From the NCBI RefSeq assembly GCF_003362755.1, contig NZ_QKRA01000002.1:62001-126000 (forward strand): 64,000 nt of DNA. Direction: 5' to 3'. The notes beneath the pieces were generated by a model that saw nothing but the letters and a program-made list of their open reading frames with translations, did not search any database and had not been told where the DNA came from. This DNA is from Marinomonas piezotolerans (GTDB lineage: Bacteria > Pseudomonadota > Gammaproteobacteria > Pseudomonadales > Marinomonadaceae). The position numbers and the translations under genes are program-made. This document shows positions 44,120 through 53,333 of the stretch, one piece after another (positions within the stretch are counted from its first letter, which is position 1; each line of letters starts with the position of its first letter).

Positions 44120-44974
44120 ATGAGTAAGCTCCAAGACTACGCGGATTTAACACGTTTTAATCGCCCTATCGGCTCCCTCCTGCTCATGTGGCCAACACTC
44201 TGGGCGCTGTGGCTGGCTGCGGGAGGCATGCCTCAGTGGCACCTGATTGTGATTTTTGTCTTAGGTGTGTTTGCCATGCGTTCTGCAGGTTGTGTGATCA
44301 ATGACTACGCTGACAGAAAAGTCGATGGACACGTTGATCGTACAAAAAACCGTCCACTTCCTTCAGGCCGGGTTACCGAAAAAGAAGCATTATGGTTATT
44401 TGCAAGCTTAGCAATATTAAGCTTTGTGTTAGTTCTTTTTACCGATTTTCAAACCATTTTACTGTCATTTGTAGGCTTGTTCTTAGCCTCTTTGTATCCA
44501 TTCATGAAGCGTTACACGCACTTACCACAGCTGTTTTTGGGGCTTGCCTTCTCTTGGGCGATTCCTATGGCTTACAGCGCTCAAGGCGGTAGCTTAGCTG
44601 ACCCAGAGCTATGGATGTTATTTGTCGCCAATTGCTTTTGGACCATTGCTTACGACACCTACTACGCCATGACAGACCGCCCTGATGATTTAAAAATCGG
44701 TATAAAATCTACGGCCATTCTATTTGGTCGCTATGATTTATTGGTCATTACATTACTTCAAGGGCTGACGCTATCAATGATGACTTGGATCGGTGTACTG
44801 GCTGAGCTAAGCTGGATTTACTTTGTCAGTATTGCTGGCGCAGTGGTACTGTTTTATCTGCAATTCCAACAAGCACGAGGGCGTGACCGACAAGCGTGCT
44901 TCCGCTCTTTCTTAGATAACAACCGAGTTGGCTATTGTTTGTTTGCAGGTATATTACTGAACTATTACATTTAG
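44120..44974 (+). CDS. ubiA: 4-hydroxybenzoate polyprenyltransferase UbiA
   Basis: A 284-residue membrane prenyltransferase with about eight to nine hydrophobic spans. The first aspartate-rich motif NDYADRKVDGHVDRTKNRP and the second, AYDTYYAMTDRPDDLKIG, are complete. It attaches the polyprenyl tail to 4-hydroxybenzoate supplied by UbiC, encoded just upstream with AGAAGGA before this ATG. Confidence 0.95.
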   Translation: MSKLQDYADLTRFNRPIGSLLLMWPTLWALWLAAGGMPQWHLIVIFVLGVFAMRSAGCVINDYADRKVDGHVDRTKNRPLPSGRVTEKEALWLFASLAILSFVLVLFTDFQTILLSFVGLFLASLYPFMKRYTHLPQLFLGLAFSWAIPMAYSAQGGSLADPELWMLFVANCFWTIAYDTYYAMTDRPDDLKIGIKSTAILFGRYDLLVITLLQGLTLSMMTWIGVLAELSWIYFVSIAGAVVLFYLQFQQARGRDRQACFRSFLDNNRVGYCLFAGILLNYYI

Positions 44975-44995
44975 TGAGGCATCGATGTGACAATT

Positions 44996-45029
44996 TAACA
45001 TAGCTGTCACATTTAATCGCTTTAATATC
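44996..45029 (+). promoter_or_regulatory. Pho box and -10 region of phoBR
   Basis: TTAACAT-AGCT-GTCACAT (44996-45013) is two seven-base direct repeats 11 bases apart, as in PhoB sites, and a TTAATAT -10 region follows about ten bases later (45023-45029), the normal Pho-promoter geometry. The layout matches the element before pstS almost base for base. Confidence 0.65.
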
Positions 45030-45057
45030 TACCGTTCCTGAGATGAGGATAAATCCT

Positions 45058-45753
45058 GTGACCGGTAAAAAAGTACTAATTATCGACGACGAAGCACCCA
45101 TCCGCGAAATGATCGCGGTGGCTCTAGAGATGGCGGGCTACGAGTATATAGAAGCCGAAAATAGCCAAGAAGCGCATGAAATTGTGGTTGATCACCGACC
45201 TGACTTGATTTTGTGTGACTGGATGATGCCTGGCGGTAGCGGTATTGAGTTGACCCGTCGACTTAAAAAAGACCCAACTACGGCCGAAATCCCTGTCATC
45301 ATGTTGACGGCAAAAAGCGAAGAAGATAACAAGATTCAAGGTCTTGAAGTGGGTGCGGATGATTACATCACCAAACCGTTTTCACCAAGAGAACTTGTTG
45401 CGCGTCTAAAAGCAGTATTGCGTCGCGCCACCCCTCAAGGTGTGGACGACCCAATTGAAGTCGAAGGCTTATTGCTTGACCCAATTAGCCAGCGGGTATC
45501 CATCGGTACATCACCCATCGAAATGGGACCGACCGAGTATCGTTTGCTAAAGTTTTTGATGACGCATCAAGAGCGCGCCTACTCGCGAGCGCAATTGCTG
45601 GATCAAGTGTGGGGTGGCAATGTGTATGTAGAAGAGCGTACAGTGGATGTTCATATACGCCGCTTGCGTAAAGCTATTGGCGAATCGCACGACTTTTTGA
45701 TCCAAACCGTTCGAGGCACTGGCTATCGTTTCTCGACAAAACGCACGGCTTAA
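45058..45753 (+). CDS. phoB: Phosphate regulon response regulator PhoB
   Basis: A 231-residue OmpR-family regulator. Receiver: [12 protein letters not shown], phosphoacceptor Asp in [18 protein letters not shown] and the KPF motif. The winged-helix output domain has the recognition helix region [17 protein letters not shown] choose the GTG at 45058 with GAGGAT upstream, which gives the family length; an ATG five codons earlier is possible. It precedes phoR by six bases and has its own Pho box. Confidence 0.94.
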   Translation: MTGKKVLIIDDEAPIREMIAVALEMAGYEYIEAENSQEAHEIVVDHRPDLILCDWMMPGGSGIELTRRLKKDPTTAEIPVIMLTAKSEEDNKIQGLEVGADDYITKPFSPRELVARLKAVLRRATPQGVDDPIEVEGLLLDPISQRVSIGTSPIEMGPTEYRLLKFLMTHQERAYSRAQLLDQVWGGNVYVEERTVDVHIRRLRKAIGESHDFLIQTVRGTGYRFSTKRTA

Positions 45754-45759
45754 CTTTAT

Positions 45760-47136
45760 ATGAAGCAAACTTGGCGACAAGCGATCCTAACTTGGGTAAG
45801 CGGACTGGCTGCTGTGTTAGTTATTGGGTTCGTCATTGATAGAATCCTTGCAACGACACTGCTTTACACGCTCGGTACGCTCTACTGGCAGCTATATCAG
45901 CTTTACAAGTTTCAAGCTTGGTTACGACGCTCTGGTAAATCAGCACCACCTGAAGCCAGTGGCATCTGGGGCGAAGTCTTCGACTCAGTCTATCGCCTTC
46001 AAAAGAAGCAACGTAAATCCAAGCGTCGCATGCGTCAGGCACTTAACCGCATTGAAAACTCCACAGCCGCTCTCAAAGAGGGCGTAATCATGGCCGATAG
46101 TAACGGCAACCTAGAGTGGTGGAACAACTCGGCGGGGCTGCTCTTGGGTCTGATGCGTCCGGTAGATCGGGGGCAACCTATCACCAACATCTTACGCAAT
46201 CCCGAGTTTTTTCGTTACTTCTCCCAAAAACGATTTGGAGAGCCTTTGGTCATTAAGTCGCCATCAAAGGAAGGCGTCTATCTAGAAGTCCAAACAACTC
46301 TCTATGATCAAAATGACCATCTTATTTTTATACGAGACGTAACACGCCTTTATCTGCTTGAGCAAATGCGTAAAGACTTCGTAGCGAATGCATCCCATGA
46401 GTTAAAAACGCCGCTTACCGTTATTAAAGGGTATCTAGAAACCTTGAGCATGTTCAAAGACTCATTACCGGCCAGTATGCAGCGCGGTATTGTAAGCATG
46501 ACGGATCAATCGCAGCGCATGGAACATTTAATTGAGGATTTGCTATTACTCTCTCGTTTAGAGACCAATGAAAAACGAGAGGAACATCAGTGGCACAGTA
46601 TTCAAGATGTTCTAGAAACAATTGAAAGAACCGTCAAACCCATTATCAGCGAAAACCATACTTTAACTGTCAGCGTACCCAATGACAGCTACCTTTATGG
46701 TGCCCACTCCGAGCTGTACAGCGCGTTCTCAAATCTGATCGTAAACGCCATCAAGTACTCTCCTAATGGCGGCCAAATTTCAGTGATATGGGAAAACAAT
46801 GAGCACAGTGGTGTGTTTTCCGTTGCTGACCAAGGGTTAGGTATCGACCCCCGTTTTATACCACGTCTTACTGAGCGTTTTTTCCGTGTTGATAAAGGGC
46901 GAGGCTCGAGCACAGGGGGAACTGGCTTAGGGTTAGCGATCGTAAAGCACGTACTCATTCATCATAATGCGAAGCTGCAAATCAGTAGCCAACCAAATAT
47001 TGGAAGTACTTTCTCTTGTCATTTCCCGATTGACCGTGTGCGTCAAGACGCAATGCTGGCGTCCGTTGCAGCCAATAATCAGGAACCAGAAACAATCGAC
47101 TCACAATCTTCGACGAAAGAAGTCATCTCGAGGTAG
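45760..47136 (+). CDS. phoR: Phosphate regulon sensor histidine kinase PhoR
   Basis: A 458-residue kinase with two N-terminal hydrophobic segments (residues 10-60), a basic linker (KKQRKSKRRMR), a PAS domain (about 95-210, ADSNGNLEWWNNSAG), HisKA with the phosphoacceptor in NASHELKTPLTVIKGYLE and a HATPase domain (NAIKYSPNG, DQGLGIDP, GGTGLGLAIVKH). It senses phosphate through PstSCAB-PhoU, encoded nearby on the other strand. Confidence 0.95.
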   Translation: MKQTWRQAILTWVSGLAAVLVIGFVIDRILATTLLYTLGTLYWQLYQLYKFQAWLRRSGKSAPPEASGIWGEVFDSVYRLQKKQRKSKRRMRQALNRIENSTAALKEGVIMADSNGNLEWWNNSAGLLLGLMRPVDRGQPITNILRNPEFFRYFSQKRFGEPLVIKSPSKEGVYLEVQTTLYDQNDHLIFIRDVTRLYLLEQMRKDFVANASHELKTPLTVIKGYLETLSMFKDSLPASMQRGIVSMTDQSQRMEHLIEDLLLLSRLETNEKREEHQWHSIQDVLETIERTVKPIISENHTLTVSVPNDSYLYGAHSELYSAFSNLIVNAIKYSPNGGQISVIWENNEHSGVFSVADQGLGIDPRFIPRLTERFFRVDKGRGSSTGGTGLGLAIVKHVLIHHNAKLQISSQPNIGSTFSCHFPIDRVRQDAMLASVAANNQEPETIDSQSSTKEVISR

Positions 47137-47140
47137 AGAT

Positions 47141-47179
47141 CTAAGAGCCACCTTATTCTTAGGTGGTCTTAGTTATTTA
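47141..47179 (+). terminator. Terminator between phoR and the convergent response regulator
   Basis: Stem CTAAGAgCCACCT/AGGTGGtCTTAG with one mismatch and a seven-base loop, followed by TTATTTAT. It separates two converging genes. Confidence 0.6.
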
Positions 47180-47998
47180 TAGTGAATCAAACAAAGCCGA
47201 AATAAACGCTTCTTTTTCCGTATCTTGATCAATCAGGGCCAATGTAACGGTCAAAAAAGCGGAGTCAGGCTTTTTCTCGGTCGTTGCAATCGCCTGTACA
47301 TAGTAATTCAAGCGGTTAACCTGCCCTTCATGAGATAGATCTAGCACGGCTTGATCCAGTACCGTAGGAATCACTTCATCGCTTTTTATCAACAGGGTCG
47401 CTTCTTGCTTCGCGAAGTGGACTACCATACAGCGAAACTCTTTTCCCGCAAAGCGAACCATACTTGGGATCTTGACGTCTTTTGAAGAGACCGCTGGTTG
47501 GATAATAGCCCCTCTTGATGTCGCTCTTTTCGCTCCCGCCGTTAAAATGCTCAGCGAGTCCGCGCCAATGCTACCCGACGACGTGGCGGGCTTATCAGCC
47601 TGCCCTAATGCCTTTTCCATACCATGTTTTTTAGCCGCCGAAAGGATTTTCTGTATCAATTGATCGGGTGAAAATGGCTTACCAAGATAGTCTGTCACAC
47701 CGGATTTAACTGCTTCCACAACGTGTGACTTATCTCCCCGACTGGTGATCATAACAAAGGGTAATGTTTCCTTAGCGTACTGGGGTTGCTCACGACACCA
47801 CTGCAATAGCTCAACCCCCGTCATTTCAGGCATTTCCCAATCACACAACACCATGTCGAACTGAATTTTCTCTAGCATCTGCTGAGCTTTACGTCCGTTA
47901 ATGGCCTCTTCCACAGTACAAGCAGGGAAGCGCTTGCGCACCGTACGCCTAATCAGATCACGAGTAAAAGATGCATCGTCTACAACAAGGATTTTCAA
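47177..47998 (-). CDS. Two-component response regulator with unassigned C-terminal domain
   Basis: A 273-residue protein. The receiver (residues 1-125) is complete: VVDDASFTRDLIRR, phosphoacceptor Asp in MVLCDWEMPEMTG, MITSRGD and LGKPFSPD. After a Ser/Ala-rich linker the last 100 residues (VRFAGKEFRCMVVHFAKQEATLL and NRLNYYVQAIATTEKK) form a beta-rich domain that recalls PilZ but lacks clear c-di-GMP motifs. A response regulator between phoR and phoU is also known in Pseudomonas. It is co-transcribed with cysZ (nine-base gap). It might receive phosphate from the HPt protein at 51342 (speculative). Confidence 0.8.
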   Translation of the reverse strand: MKILVVDDASFTRDLIRRTVRKRFPACTVEEAINGRKAQQMLEKIQFDMVLCDWEMPEMTGVELLQWCREQPQYAKETLPFVMITSRGDKSHVVEAVKSGVTDYLGKPFSPDQLIQKILSAAKKHGMEKALGQADKPATSSGSIGADSLSILTAGAKRATSRGAIIQPAVSSKDVKIPSMVRFAGKEFRCMVVHFAKQEATLLIKSDEVIPTVLDQAVLDLSHEGQVNRLNYYVQAIATTEKKPDSAFLTVTLALIDQDTEKEAFISALFDSL

Positions 47999-48007
47999 CG
48001 TTTTTTC

Positions 48008-48778
48008 CTACTTAGTTTGCGAAAGCAAATCGGCATAATTCTTAAATTGATCAGAATACAGTTTAATCCATAAAAGAGTCGCTGCGACGACCGCAATCGG
48101 CATTACAAACAGGTTCAAGATCGGTATCGTCACTCCCACCATTATGATGAAACCAAACGTCCAGCATAATAGCGGTCGTTCTCTCAACGCTCCACGCATC
48201 TCTGAAAAGCTGACCTTGTTGTTATCAAAAGCATAATCCATATATTGCAGGGCCAGCATCCAAGCTGAGAACAACAGCAATAAGACAGGCGATACAGCAT
48301 TCACAAGAGGGATGAATGACAACACTAACAAACCTATAAAACGCGGCAAGAAGTACATGAGTTTCTGTAATTCACGCTTGAGGCTGCGAACCACAGTAAG
48401 AGAGATAGTGCGCACATTCAACACTTCGTCAAATACTTTGTCCGTTTGCTGCTCCTCTACTTTCTCAGCCAAAAATGCCATAAATGGCGCAGCTAAAATA
48501 TTTACGCCTACTGAAAAGCTGTAAAACAATAATAATCCCACAACAATATTAAGAATCAGATAAAACAGCCAGTTCAAAAAGGCTAACCAATCAGGCATGT
48601 AGGCCATCATTTCGTCCACAGCGACGGTCATATAATTCAGCGCAACCGTGTACAACAGTGCAATGAGTGCAATATTGGCGACAATGGGTGCTAACAAAAA
48701 TAGACGAAGACGGCGTTTTGAGAGTAGCGGGATCGCTTTAATAAACGCACCTGCCGCCGTAAAGGGTTGAGTAATCAC
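48008..48778 (-). CDS. cysZ: CysZ/EI24 family sulfate transporter-like membrane protein
   Basis: A 256-residue inner-membrane protein with four to six hydrophobic spans. The N-terminus FIKAIPLLSKRRLRLFLLAP, the pattern FSVGVNILAAPFMAFLAEKVE and the SLKRELQKLMYFLPRFIGLL helix define the EI24/CysZ family, whose E. coli member is a sulfate permease. It precedes the response regulator gene on the minus strand by nine bases. A sulfate role is inferred from the family. Confidence 0.78.
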   Translation of the reverse strand: MITQPFTAAGAFIKAIPLLSKRRLRLFLLAPIVANIALIALLYTVALNYMTVAVDEMMAYMPDWLAFLNWLFYLILNIVVGLLLFYSFSVGVNILAAPFMAFLAEKVEEQQTDKVFDEVLNVRTISLTVVRSLKRELQKLMYFLPRFIGLLVLSFIPLVNAVSPVLLLLFSAWMLALQYMDYAFDNNKVSFSEMRGALRERPLLCWTFGFIIMVGVTIPILNLFVMPIAVVAATLLWIKLYSDQFKNYADLLSQTK

Positions 48779-49015
48779 AAGATAAATCCTTCAACAAACC
48801 AATCAATAATCACGAAAAAATTAGCTATATTTAACCATATAAAAACGGGCCACAGGGTAGTAACGAGCACTATTTTATAATTAAAAACACCACGCTAATA
48901 TTTTCGGCGTAGGCATTTTTTCATGTTCGTGTGGCTTTTCCCGACGCATACAAAATAATTTTGATACACTGAAATTAGTATTCTTTCCTATATACCGTAT
49001 AAATAAGACTAAGTT

Positions 49016-49537
49016 ATGAAACATTTCTACTGCTGGCTATTAGCAATCCTATGTCTTAGCTCTTGGGCACATGCCGACAGCGTCGAGTTCGGACCGCCAA
49101 AAGGTCCGGTTATCCTAACGGTCAGCGGTGATATAGGTGTGACAAACCAAGACGATGGCACCATGGTTTTTGATCTGGATATGCTACGCTCGTTGCCAAA
49201 CCTCACCCTCAGCACCGATAACCCATGGAAAGAAGGCAAGCATAGTTACCAAGGTTTCAGCGCCATTGACCTGCTCGATGCAATTGATGCGTCAGGCGAT
49301 ATGCTCCGAATCACGGCTCTCAACTACTATATCACCGAAGTTCCCATCAGTGACTTCAACCAATTCGGAACCATCATTGCTCATTCCATAGACGGCCGCA
49401 CCATGTCTGTACGCACAAAAGGCCCCCTAATGGTGGTGTATGACTTTGATGACCACCCTCAACTGCGATCTGAAACCTATTACGGCCGTTCTATTTGGCA
49501 AATTCAGTCCATTGAGGTGTTTAATTCAGAGGATTAA
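49016..49537 (+). CDS. Secreted SUOX-like (molybdopterin-oxidoreductase fold) protein lacking cofactor Cys
   Basis: A 173-residue exported protein with a signal peptide ending LSSWAHADS. The mature part resembles a shortened oxidoreductase molybdopterin-binding domain (VILTVSGDIG, LDMLRSLP, YQGFSAIDLLDAID, GPLMVVYDFDDHP, YGRSIWQIQSIEV). The mature protein contains no cysteine at all, so the conserved Mo-ligand of sulfite-oxidase enzymes is missing; it is more likely a binding or sensory protein than an enzyme. It is three bases upstream of the kinase-like gene, with which it forms an operon, and may supply its periplasmic input (inference). Confidence 0.75.
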   Translation: MKHFYCWLLAILCLSSWAHADSVEFGPPKGPVILTVSGDIGVTNQDDGTMVFDLDMLRSLPNLTLSTDNPWKEGKHSYQGFSAIDLLDAIDASGDMLRITALNYYITEVPISDFNQFGTIIAHSIDGRTMSVRTKGPLMVVYDFDDHPQLRSETYYGRSIWQIQSIEVFNSED

Positions 49538-49540
49538 AGC

Positions 49541-51334
49541 GTGCCAATCATAAATCGTACAAAGACTTGGCACCCTCGTGTGCACAGATGGCTCACCTAT
49601 GTGCTTGTGTTTAGCGTCGTCACATTATCGGTGATTGCATTCACGCTCATCTCGATGAGCAGTAATAGCAGCCGTCTCAACGCTCGACAAGTATTTGAAA
49701 GCTCCCGCTGGAATGCCCTGCAATTGCAACTTCAAACCTATCGCCTATTAGACTATGTCTCTGAATTATCCAACCAAGATATGCCACTTAATGGCGATGG
49801 TTATTTTCAATACGACTTAGTGATGAGTCGCATCGATTTACTGAGACAAGGCGAAATTGGCAATCATATCCGCAACTTTTCGAACGGCCGAGCCGTACGA
49901 CTGCTCAACATCATTACTGGTGAATTAGAGCTGATCAGTCTCAATATCGAACATTTAGAACAGGGACAGCTAGACCAAATCCCTATTATTGTTCAACGAT
50001 TACGATCGTTGGACAGTCAAATTACGGACTTTGTCGTGATCGTAAATCAAGGTGCCAACAACTATGTTACGGAACAGCGCACCTTGTTAAAAAACCAATT
50101 AAACAAGACACAGAATGTCGCGTTAGGACTACTCGCTGCGATGCTCTTACTGGTACTCGTCGCGCTCAAAGTACTCAGAGAGCAACGTATCATCTTTACG
50201 CGGAACAAGAACTTAGAAGCACGTGTTAAAGCTGTACAGGATGAAAAAACCGAAGTGATCGCTCGTATCGCAAACGAGCTAAGACCCAGTATTACTTCAA
50301 TGGTTGGGTTATCGTCCGGCGCACATATTGACAGTGACATCGGCGCTTTAACTAAGCGTTTACGAACCACTGCGGACATGAGCAGCCATTTACTGACACA
50401 AATAGACAGTTATCAAGATCTTAGTCAGATCGAATCAAATCAACTTGTGTTGAACCTCAGTAGTGCCAAGTTAAACACTCATATTGAAGACACACTTTCT
50501 ACCTTGTCTAATGTGTTTCATAGCCACCATGTGCGAGTCATCAATACGATTGACTCGTCATTATCCACGTTTCTGGTTTTCGACTACGACCGCCTAAACG
50601 AGGTCTTAACCAATCTGATCACGCAAATAATTCCCTACGCTCAGCGATCATCTTTGGTGCTTCACACACGACCTTCGACCCTCCCAACCGCGGATTTTTC
50701 CAGCCATCAAGGAGGCCTGCCTCAAAAAATGGTACAGATCACGGTACGTGATGGCGGAACCGGATTACCAAGCTCATTACAGTCAGGGCTTCGTCTAAAC
50801 CCACACAATCCTATCAACACTATCTCAAAGCAGATTCACGAAATAGGTGTCGGATTGACCCTTTGCCATCGCTTAATTGTGGCAATGGGCGGCGAGCTGC
50901 ATTTTTCTAGCTCTGCTGAGAGTGGTACAGAAATTTGGATCAATATTCCGATGGGAATCAATACGAGCTCAAAAGCTGTTAAGGCACCTGTCCCTGCAGA
51001 TAAAAGCATCGCTATACTCGATTCAGATCCACTGTTCTCAAGGGCGCTCGTACAGGCTCTAGAGCCATACTATCAAAACGTGATATCGGTCACACAAACT
51101 CAACTTCAAGACTACACTAACGACCAAGATACCGTAGACTTTGAGCAACTTATTATCATGGATAAAAACCAGCTGGATCCTGGCACCCGCAGTGCACTGG
51201 GCCCCTTGACTCAACGAGGTGTCACACTGATTGCCAGTATCGATGTTGCGGACCAATTTACTGATATAGATGCACATCACATACTGGACTACCCCATTAC
51301 ACAGACACAACTCCAACAATTCAGTACTCAGTAG
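49541..51334 (+). CDS. Histidine-kinase-like membrane protein with asparagine in place of the phosphoacceptor and a degenerate receiver
   Basis: A 597-residue protein: membrane segment 18-40, periplasmic helical region to about 190, membrane segment 193-211, coiled coil, then a dimerisation domain whose H-box reads VIARIANELRPSI, so the phosphoacceptor His is Asn245 (codon 50273-50275). The ATPase domain keeps an N-box-like TNLIT, RDGGTGLP and GVGLTLCHRL, so nucleotide binding may survive. The last 110 residues resemble a receiver (AILDSDPLFSRAL, IIMDKNQ) with an Asp but with Tyr-Pro instead of the conserved Lys-Pro. The GTG start lies three bases after the SUOX-like gene; an HPt gene follows in seven bases. 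Confidence 0.8.
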   Translation: MPIINRTKTWHPRVHRWLTYVLVFSVVTLSVIAFTLISMSSNSSRLNARQVFESSRWNALQLQLQTYRLLDYVSELSNQDMPLNGDGYFQYDLVMSRIDLLRQGEIGNHIRNFSNGRAVRLLNIITGELELISLNIEHLEQGQLDQIPIIVQRLRSLDSQITDFVVIVNQGANNYVTEQRTLLKNQLNKTQNVALGLLAAMLLLVLVALKVLREQRIIFTRNKNLEARVKAVQDEKTEVIARIANELRPSITSMVGLSSGAHIDSDIGALTKRLRTTADMSSHLLTQIDSYQDLSQIESNQLVLNLSSAKLNTHIEDTLSTLSNVFHSHHVRVINTIDSSLSTFLVFDYDRLNEVLTNLITQIIPYAQRSSLVLHTRPSTLPTADFSSHQGGLPQKMVQITVRDGGTGLPSSLQSGLRLNPHNPINTISKQIHEIGVGLTLCHRLIVAMGGELHFSSSAESGTEIWINIPMGINTSSKAVKAPVPADKSIAILDSDPLFSRALVQALEPYYQNVISVTQTQLQDYTNDQDTVDFEQLIIMDKNQLDPGTRSALGPLTQRGVTLIASIDVADQFTDIDAHHILDYPITQTQLQQFSTQ

Positions 51335-51341
51335 GATCGCT

Positions 51342-51674
51342 ATGCCAATAGATACCGCTCAGCTTCAAAACCTAATCAACCTTTTAGGCGCAGATATGTT
51401 ACAGCGAGTGCGTCAAAGCTTTTTAGAGGATAGTGAGCCCAAAATAGCACAACTAAAACACGCCATAGCAGAGCGAGATTTCGCCGCGATAGAGCAGCTC
51501 AGCCATTCACTCAAATCCGCCAGTAGTAATCTTGCCCTAACGGAATTGGCCGCAGAGCTGGCTCAACTAGAGGCTCAAGCCACGGCACACAATGACGCTG
51601 ATTTTCAGCGCCTCTATGACAACATTGAGTCTCTTTACGTTCAGAGTGTGAAGGCCCTATCAGACTACTTCTAA
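51342..51674 (+). CDS. Free-standing HPt phosphotransfer protein
   Basis: A 110-residue HPt domain: LINLLGADMLQRVRQSFLED, then the phosphoacceptor His in QLSHSLKSASSNL and the helical pair ELAQLEAQA. The ATG at 51342 is preferred to an upstream frame inside the preceding gene. It is the last gene of the three-gene set and presumably passes phosphate between the degenerate receiver or another kinase and a downstream regulator. Its His and HSLKSAS motif are intact. Confidence 0.86.
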   Translation: MPIDTAQLQNLINLLGADMLQRVRQSFLEDSEPKIAQLKHAIAERDFAAIEQLSHSLKSASSNLALTELAAELAQLEAQATAHNDADFQRLYDNIESLYVQSVKALSDYF

Positions 51675-51682
51675 ATCAAAAA

Positions 51683-51709
51683 AGGCAGAGCGAATATCGC
51701 TCTGCCTTC
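51683..51709 (-). terminator. Terminator for phoU, between convergent operons
   Basis: Perfect 11-bp stem AAGGCAGAGCG/CGCTCTGCCTT with AATAT loop. The T run is on the minus strand (A run 51679-51684), so it ends the pst-phoU operon; it may also slow the HPt operon. Confidence 0.85.
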
Positions 51710-51736
51710 TGGGGAATAGACCAACGCTAAACCATA

Positions 51737-52462
51737 TTACTCGTCTTCGCTTTGCTGCTTGGAGGTATTTTCAAGCTGCTCCGCTGGTATGTGTCGCACA
51801 TCCACACCGTTAATTAAATACACTAGATGCTGACACACGTGACGCGAGTGATCTCCAATACGTTCAAGTGAACGAAGCGTCCAAATCACATTAAACACAC
51901 GTCCGATCGATCTAGGATCTTCCATCATATAAGTAATCAACGAGCGAATCGCCGTTTTGTATTCCAAATCAACCGAGCGGTCGGCTTTCGCCACTCGAAT
52001 GGCTGCATCCACATCTAGGCGCGCGTACGCATCTAAGCTATCACGCACCATACGTGTGACCATTTGGCCAATACGATTGATCTCTACGTAACCACGTGGA
52101 GACTCACCCTCGTTGATCAGCTTCATAGATAAATTGGCGATTTTCTTTGCCTCATCACCAATACGCTCAAGCTCCGTGACAGCTTTGCTGATCGAGAGAA
52201 TCATACGCAAATCCGTTGCTGCTGGCTGACGCTTCGCTAAGATTCGAGTACATTCTTCATCAATGATGCCATCTAATTCATTAACCGTCGTATCCTTGTC
52301 TTTGACTTCTTCGGCTAATTCACCGTCGCTTTCCAACAATGCTTGAATCGCATCCGCAACTTGGTTTTCAACCACGCCACCCATTGTTAGGAAGTGCTGG
52401 CGTAAAGTCTCCAGCTCATTATTGAACTGTTGAGAGATATGATCTGTTGTAAGTTCTCGCAT
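51737..52462 (-). CDS. phoU: Phosphate signalling regulator PhoU
   Basis: A 241-residue helical protein that restrains PhoR when phosphate is plentiful and modulates PstSCAB. Two three-helix repeats with the metal-binding motifs ELERIGDEAKKIAN and SLERIGDHSRHVCQ are seen. Last gene of the pst operon, 17 bases after pstB, as in most gammaproteobacteria. Confidence 0.96.
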   Translation of the reverse strand: MRELTTDHISQQFNNELETLRQHFLTMGGVVENQVADAIQALLESDGELAEEVKDKDTTVNELDGIIDEECTRILAKRQPAATDLRMILSISKAVTELERIGDEAKKIANLSMKLINEGESPRGYVEINRIGQMVTRMVRDSLDAYARLDVDAAIRVAKADRSVDLEYKTAIRSLITYMMEDPRSIGRVFNVIWTLRSLERIGDHSRHVCQHLVYLINGVDVRHIPAEQLENTSKQQSEDE

Positions 52463-52479
52463 GTTTGCAGTTCCTTTTC

Positions 52480-53310
52480 CTAACCGTAACGACCGGTAAT
52501 GTAGTCTTCGGTTTGTTGTTTTGTAGGGTTGGTAAATAAGGTATTGGTATCACCGAATTCAACCATGTCCCCCATGTACATGAACGCCGTGTAGTCAGAT
52601 ACACGTGCTGCCTGTTGCATGTTGTGTGTAACGATGGCAATCGTGAACTCGTTTTTCAGTTCGTGAATCAACTCTTCGATCTTCAGTGTCGAGATTGGGT
52701 CAAGCGCTGATGCAGGCTCATCCAACAATAAAACTTCAGGTTTTACTGCAACAGTACGTGCGATAACTAGACGCTGCTGCTGACCGCCAGACATCCCTAA
52801 CGCACTTTCGTGCAAACGGTCCTTAACCTCATCCCAAAGCGCCGCTGAGCGAAGTGCCCATTCAACAGTTTCGTCAATCACACGCTTTTTGTTAATGCCC
52901 TGAATACGTAAACCGTAAGCAACGTTTTCATAAATGCTTTTCGGGAATGGGTTTGGCTTTTGGAATACCATGCCGATGCGACGACGTAACTCCGCAACAT
53001 CCGTACCTTTAGCATAGATGTTTTGGTTGTGTAAGTTAATGTCCCCTGTGATACGGCAGCTATCAACCAGATCGTTCATACGGTTAAAGCAGCGTAGTAA
53101 CGTCGATTTACCACAACCAGATGGGCCGATAAACGCCGTCACTTTCTTTTCAGGAATGATCATATCAATCCCTTTTAACGCTTCTTTTTCACCGTAATAC
53201 AGGTGTAAGTCTTTAACGGAAAGACAAACTTTTTCGTCTTCGATACGCAACGTGTTATGGCTACGCTGCATCGTTGAAATATCAATTGAGTGTGTTTTAG
53301 TATCGCTCAT
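52480..53310 (-). CDS. pstB: Phosphate ABC transporter ATPase PstB
   Basis: A 276-residue ATPase of the high-affinity phosphate importer. Walker [16 protein letters not shown], signature [15 protein letters not shown], Walker [14 protein letters not shown] and the YITGRYG C-terminus are diagnostic. Lies 23 bases after pstA and before phoU. Confidence 0.96.
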   Translation of the reverse strand: MSDTKTHSIDISTMQRSHNTLRIEDEKVCLSVKDLHLYYGEKEALKGIDMIIPEKKVTAFIGPSGCGKSTLLRCFNRMNDLVDSCRITGDINLHNQNIYAKGTDVAELRRRIGMVFQKPNPFPKSIYENVAYGLRIQGINKKRVIDETVEWALRSAALWDEVKDRLHESALGMSGGQQQRLVIARTVAVKPEVLLLDEPASALDPISTLKIEELIHELKNEFTIAIVTHNMQQAARVSDYTAFMYMGDMVEFGDTNTLFTNPTKQQTEDYITGRYG

Positions 53311-53333
53311 AATCGTCTCTTCTCTCCGCCGTC

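Noticed and set aside
44987-45012. TGTGACA...TGTCACA inverted repeat before phoB as a CRP site
   Set aside because: The 12-base spacer is too long for CRP; the direct-repeat Pho box overlaps it and explains the sequence better.
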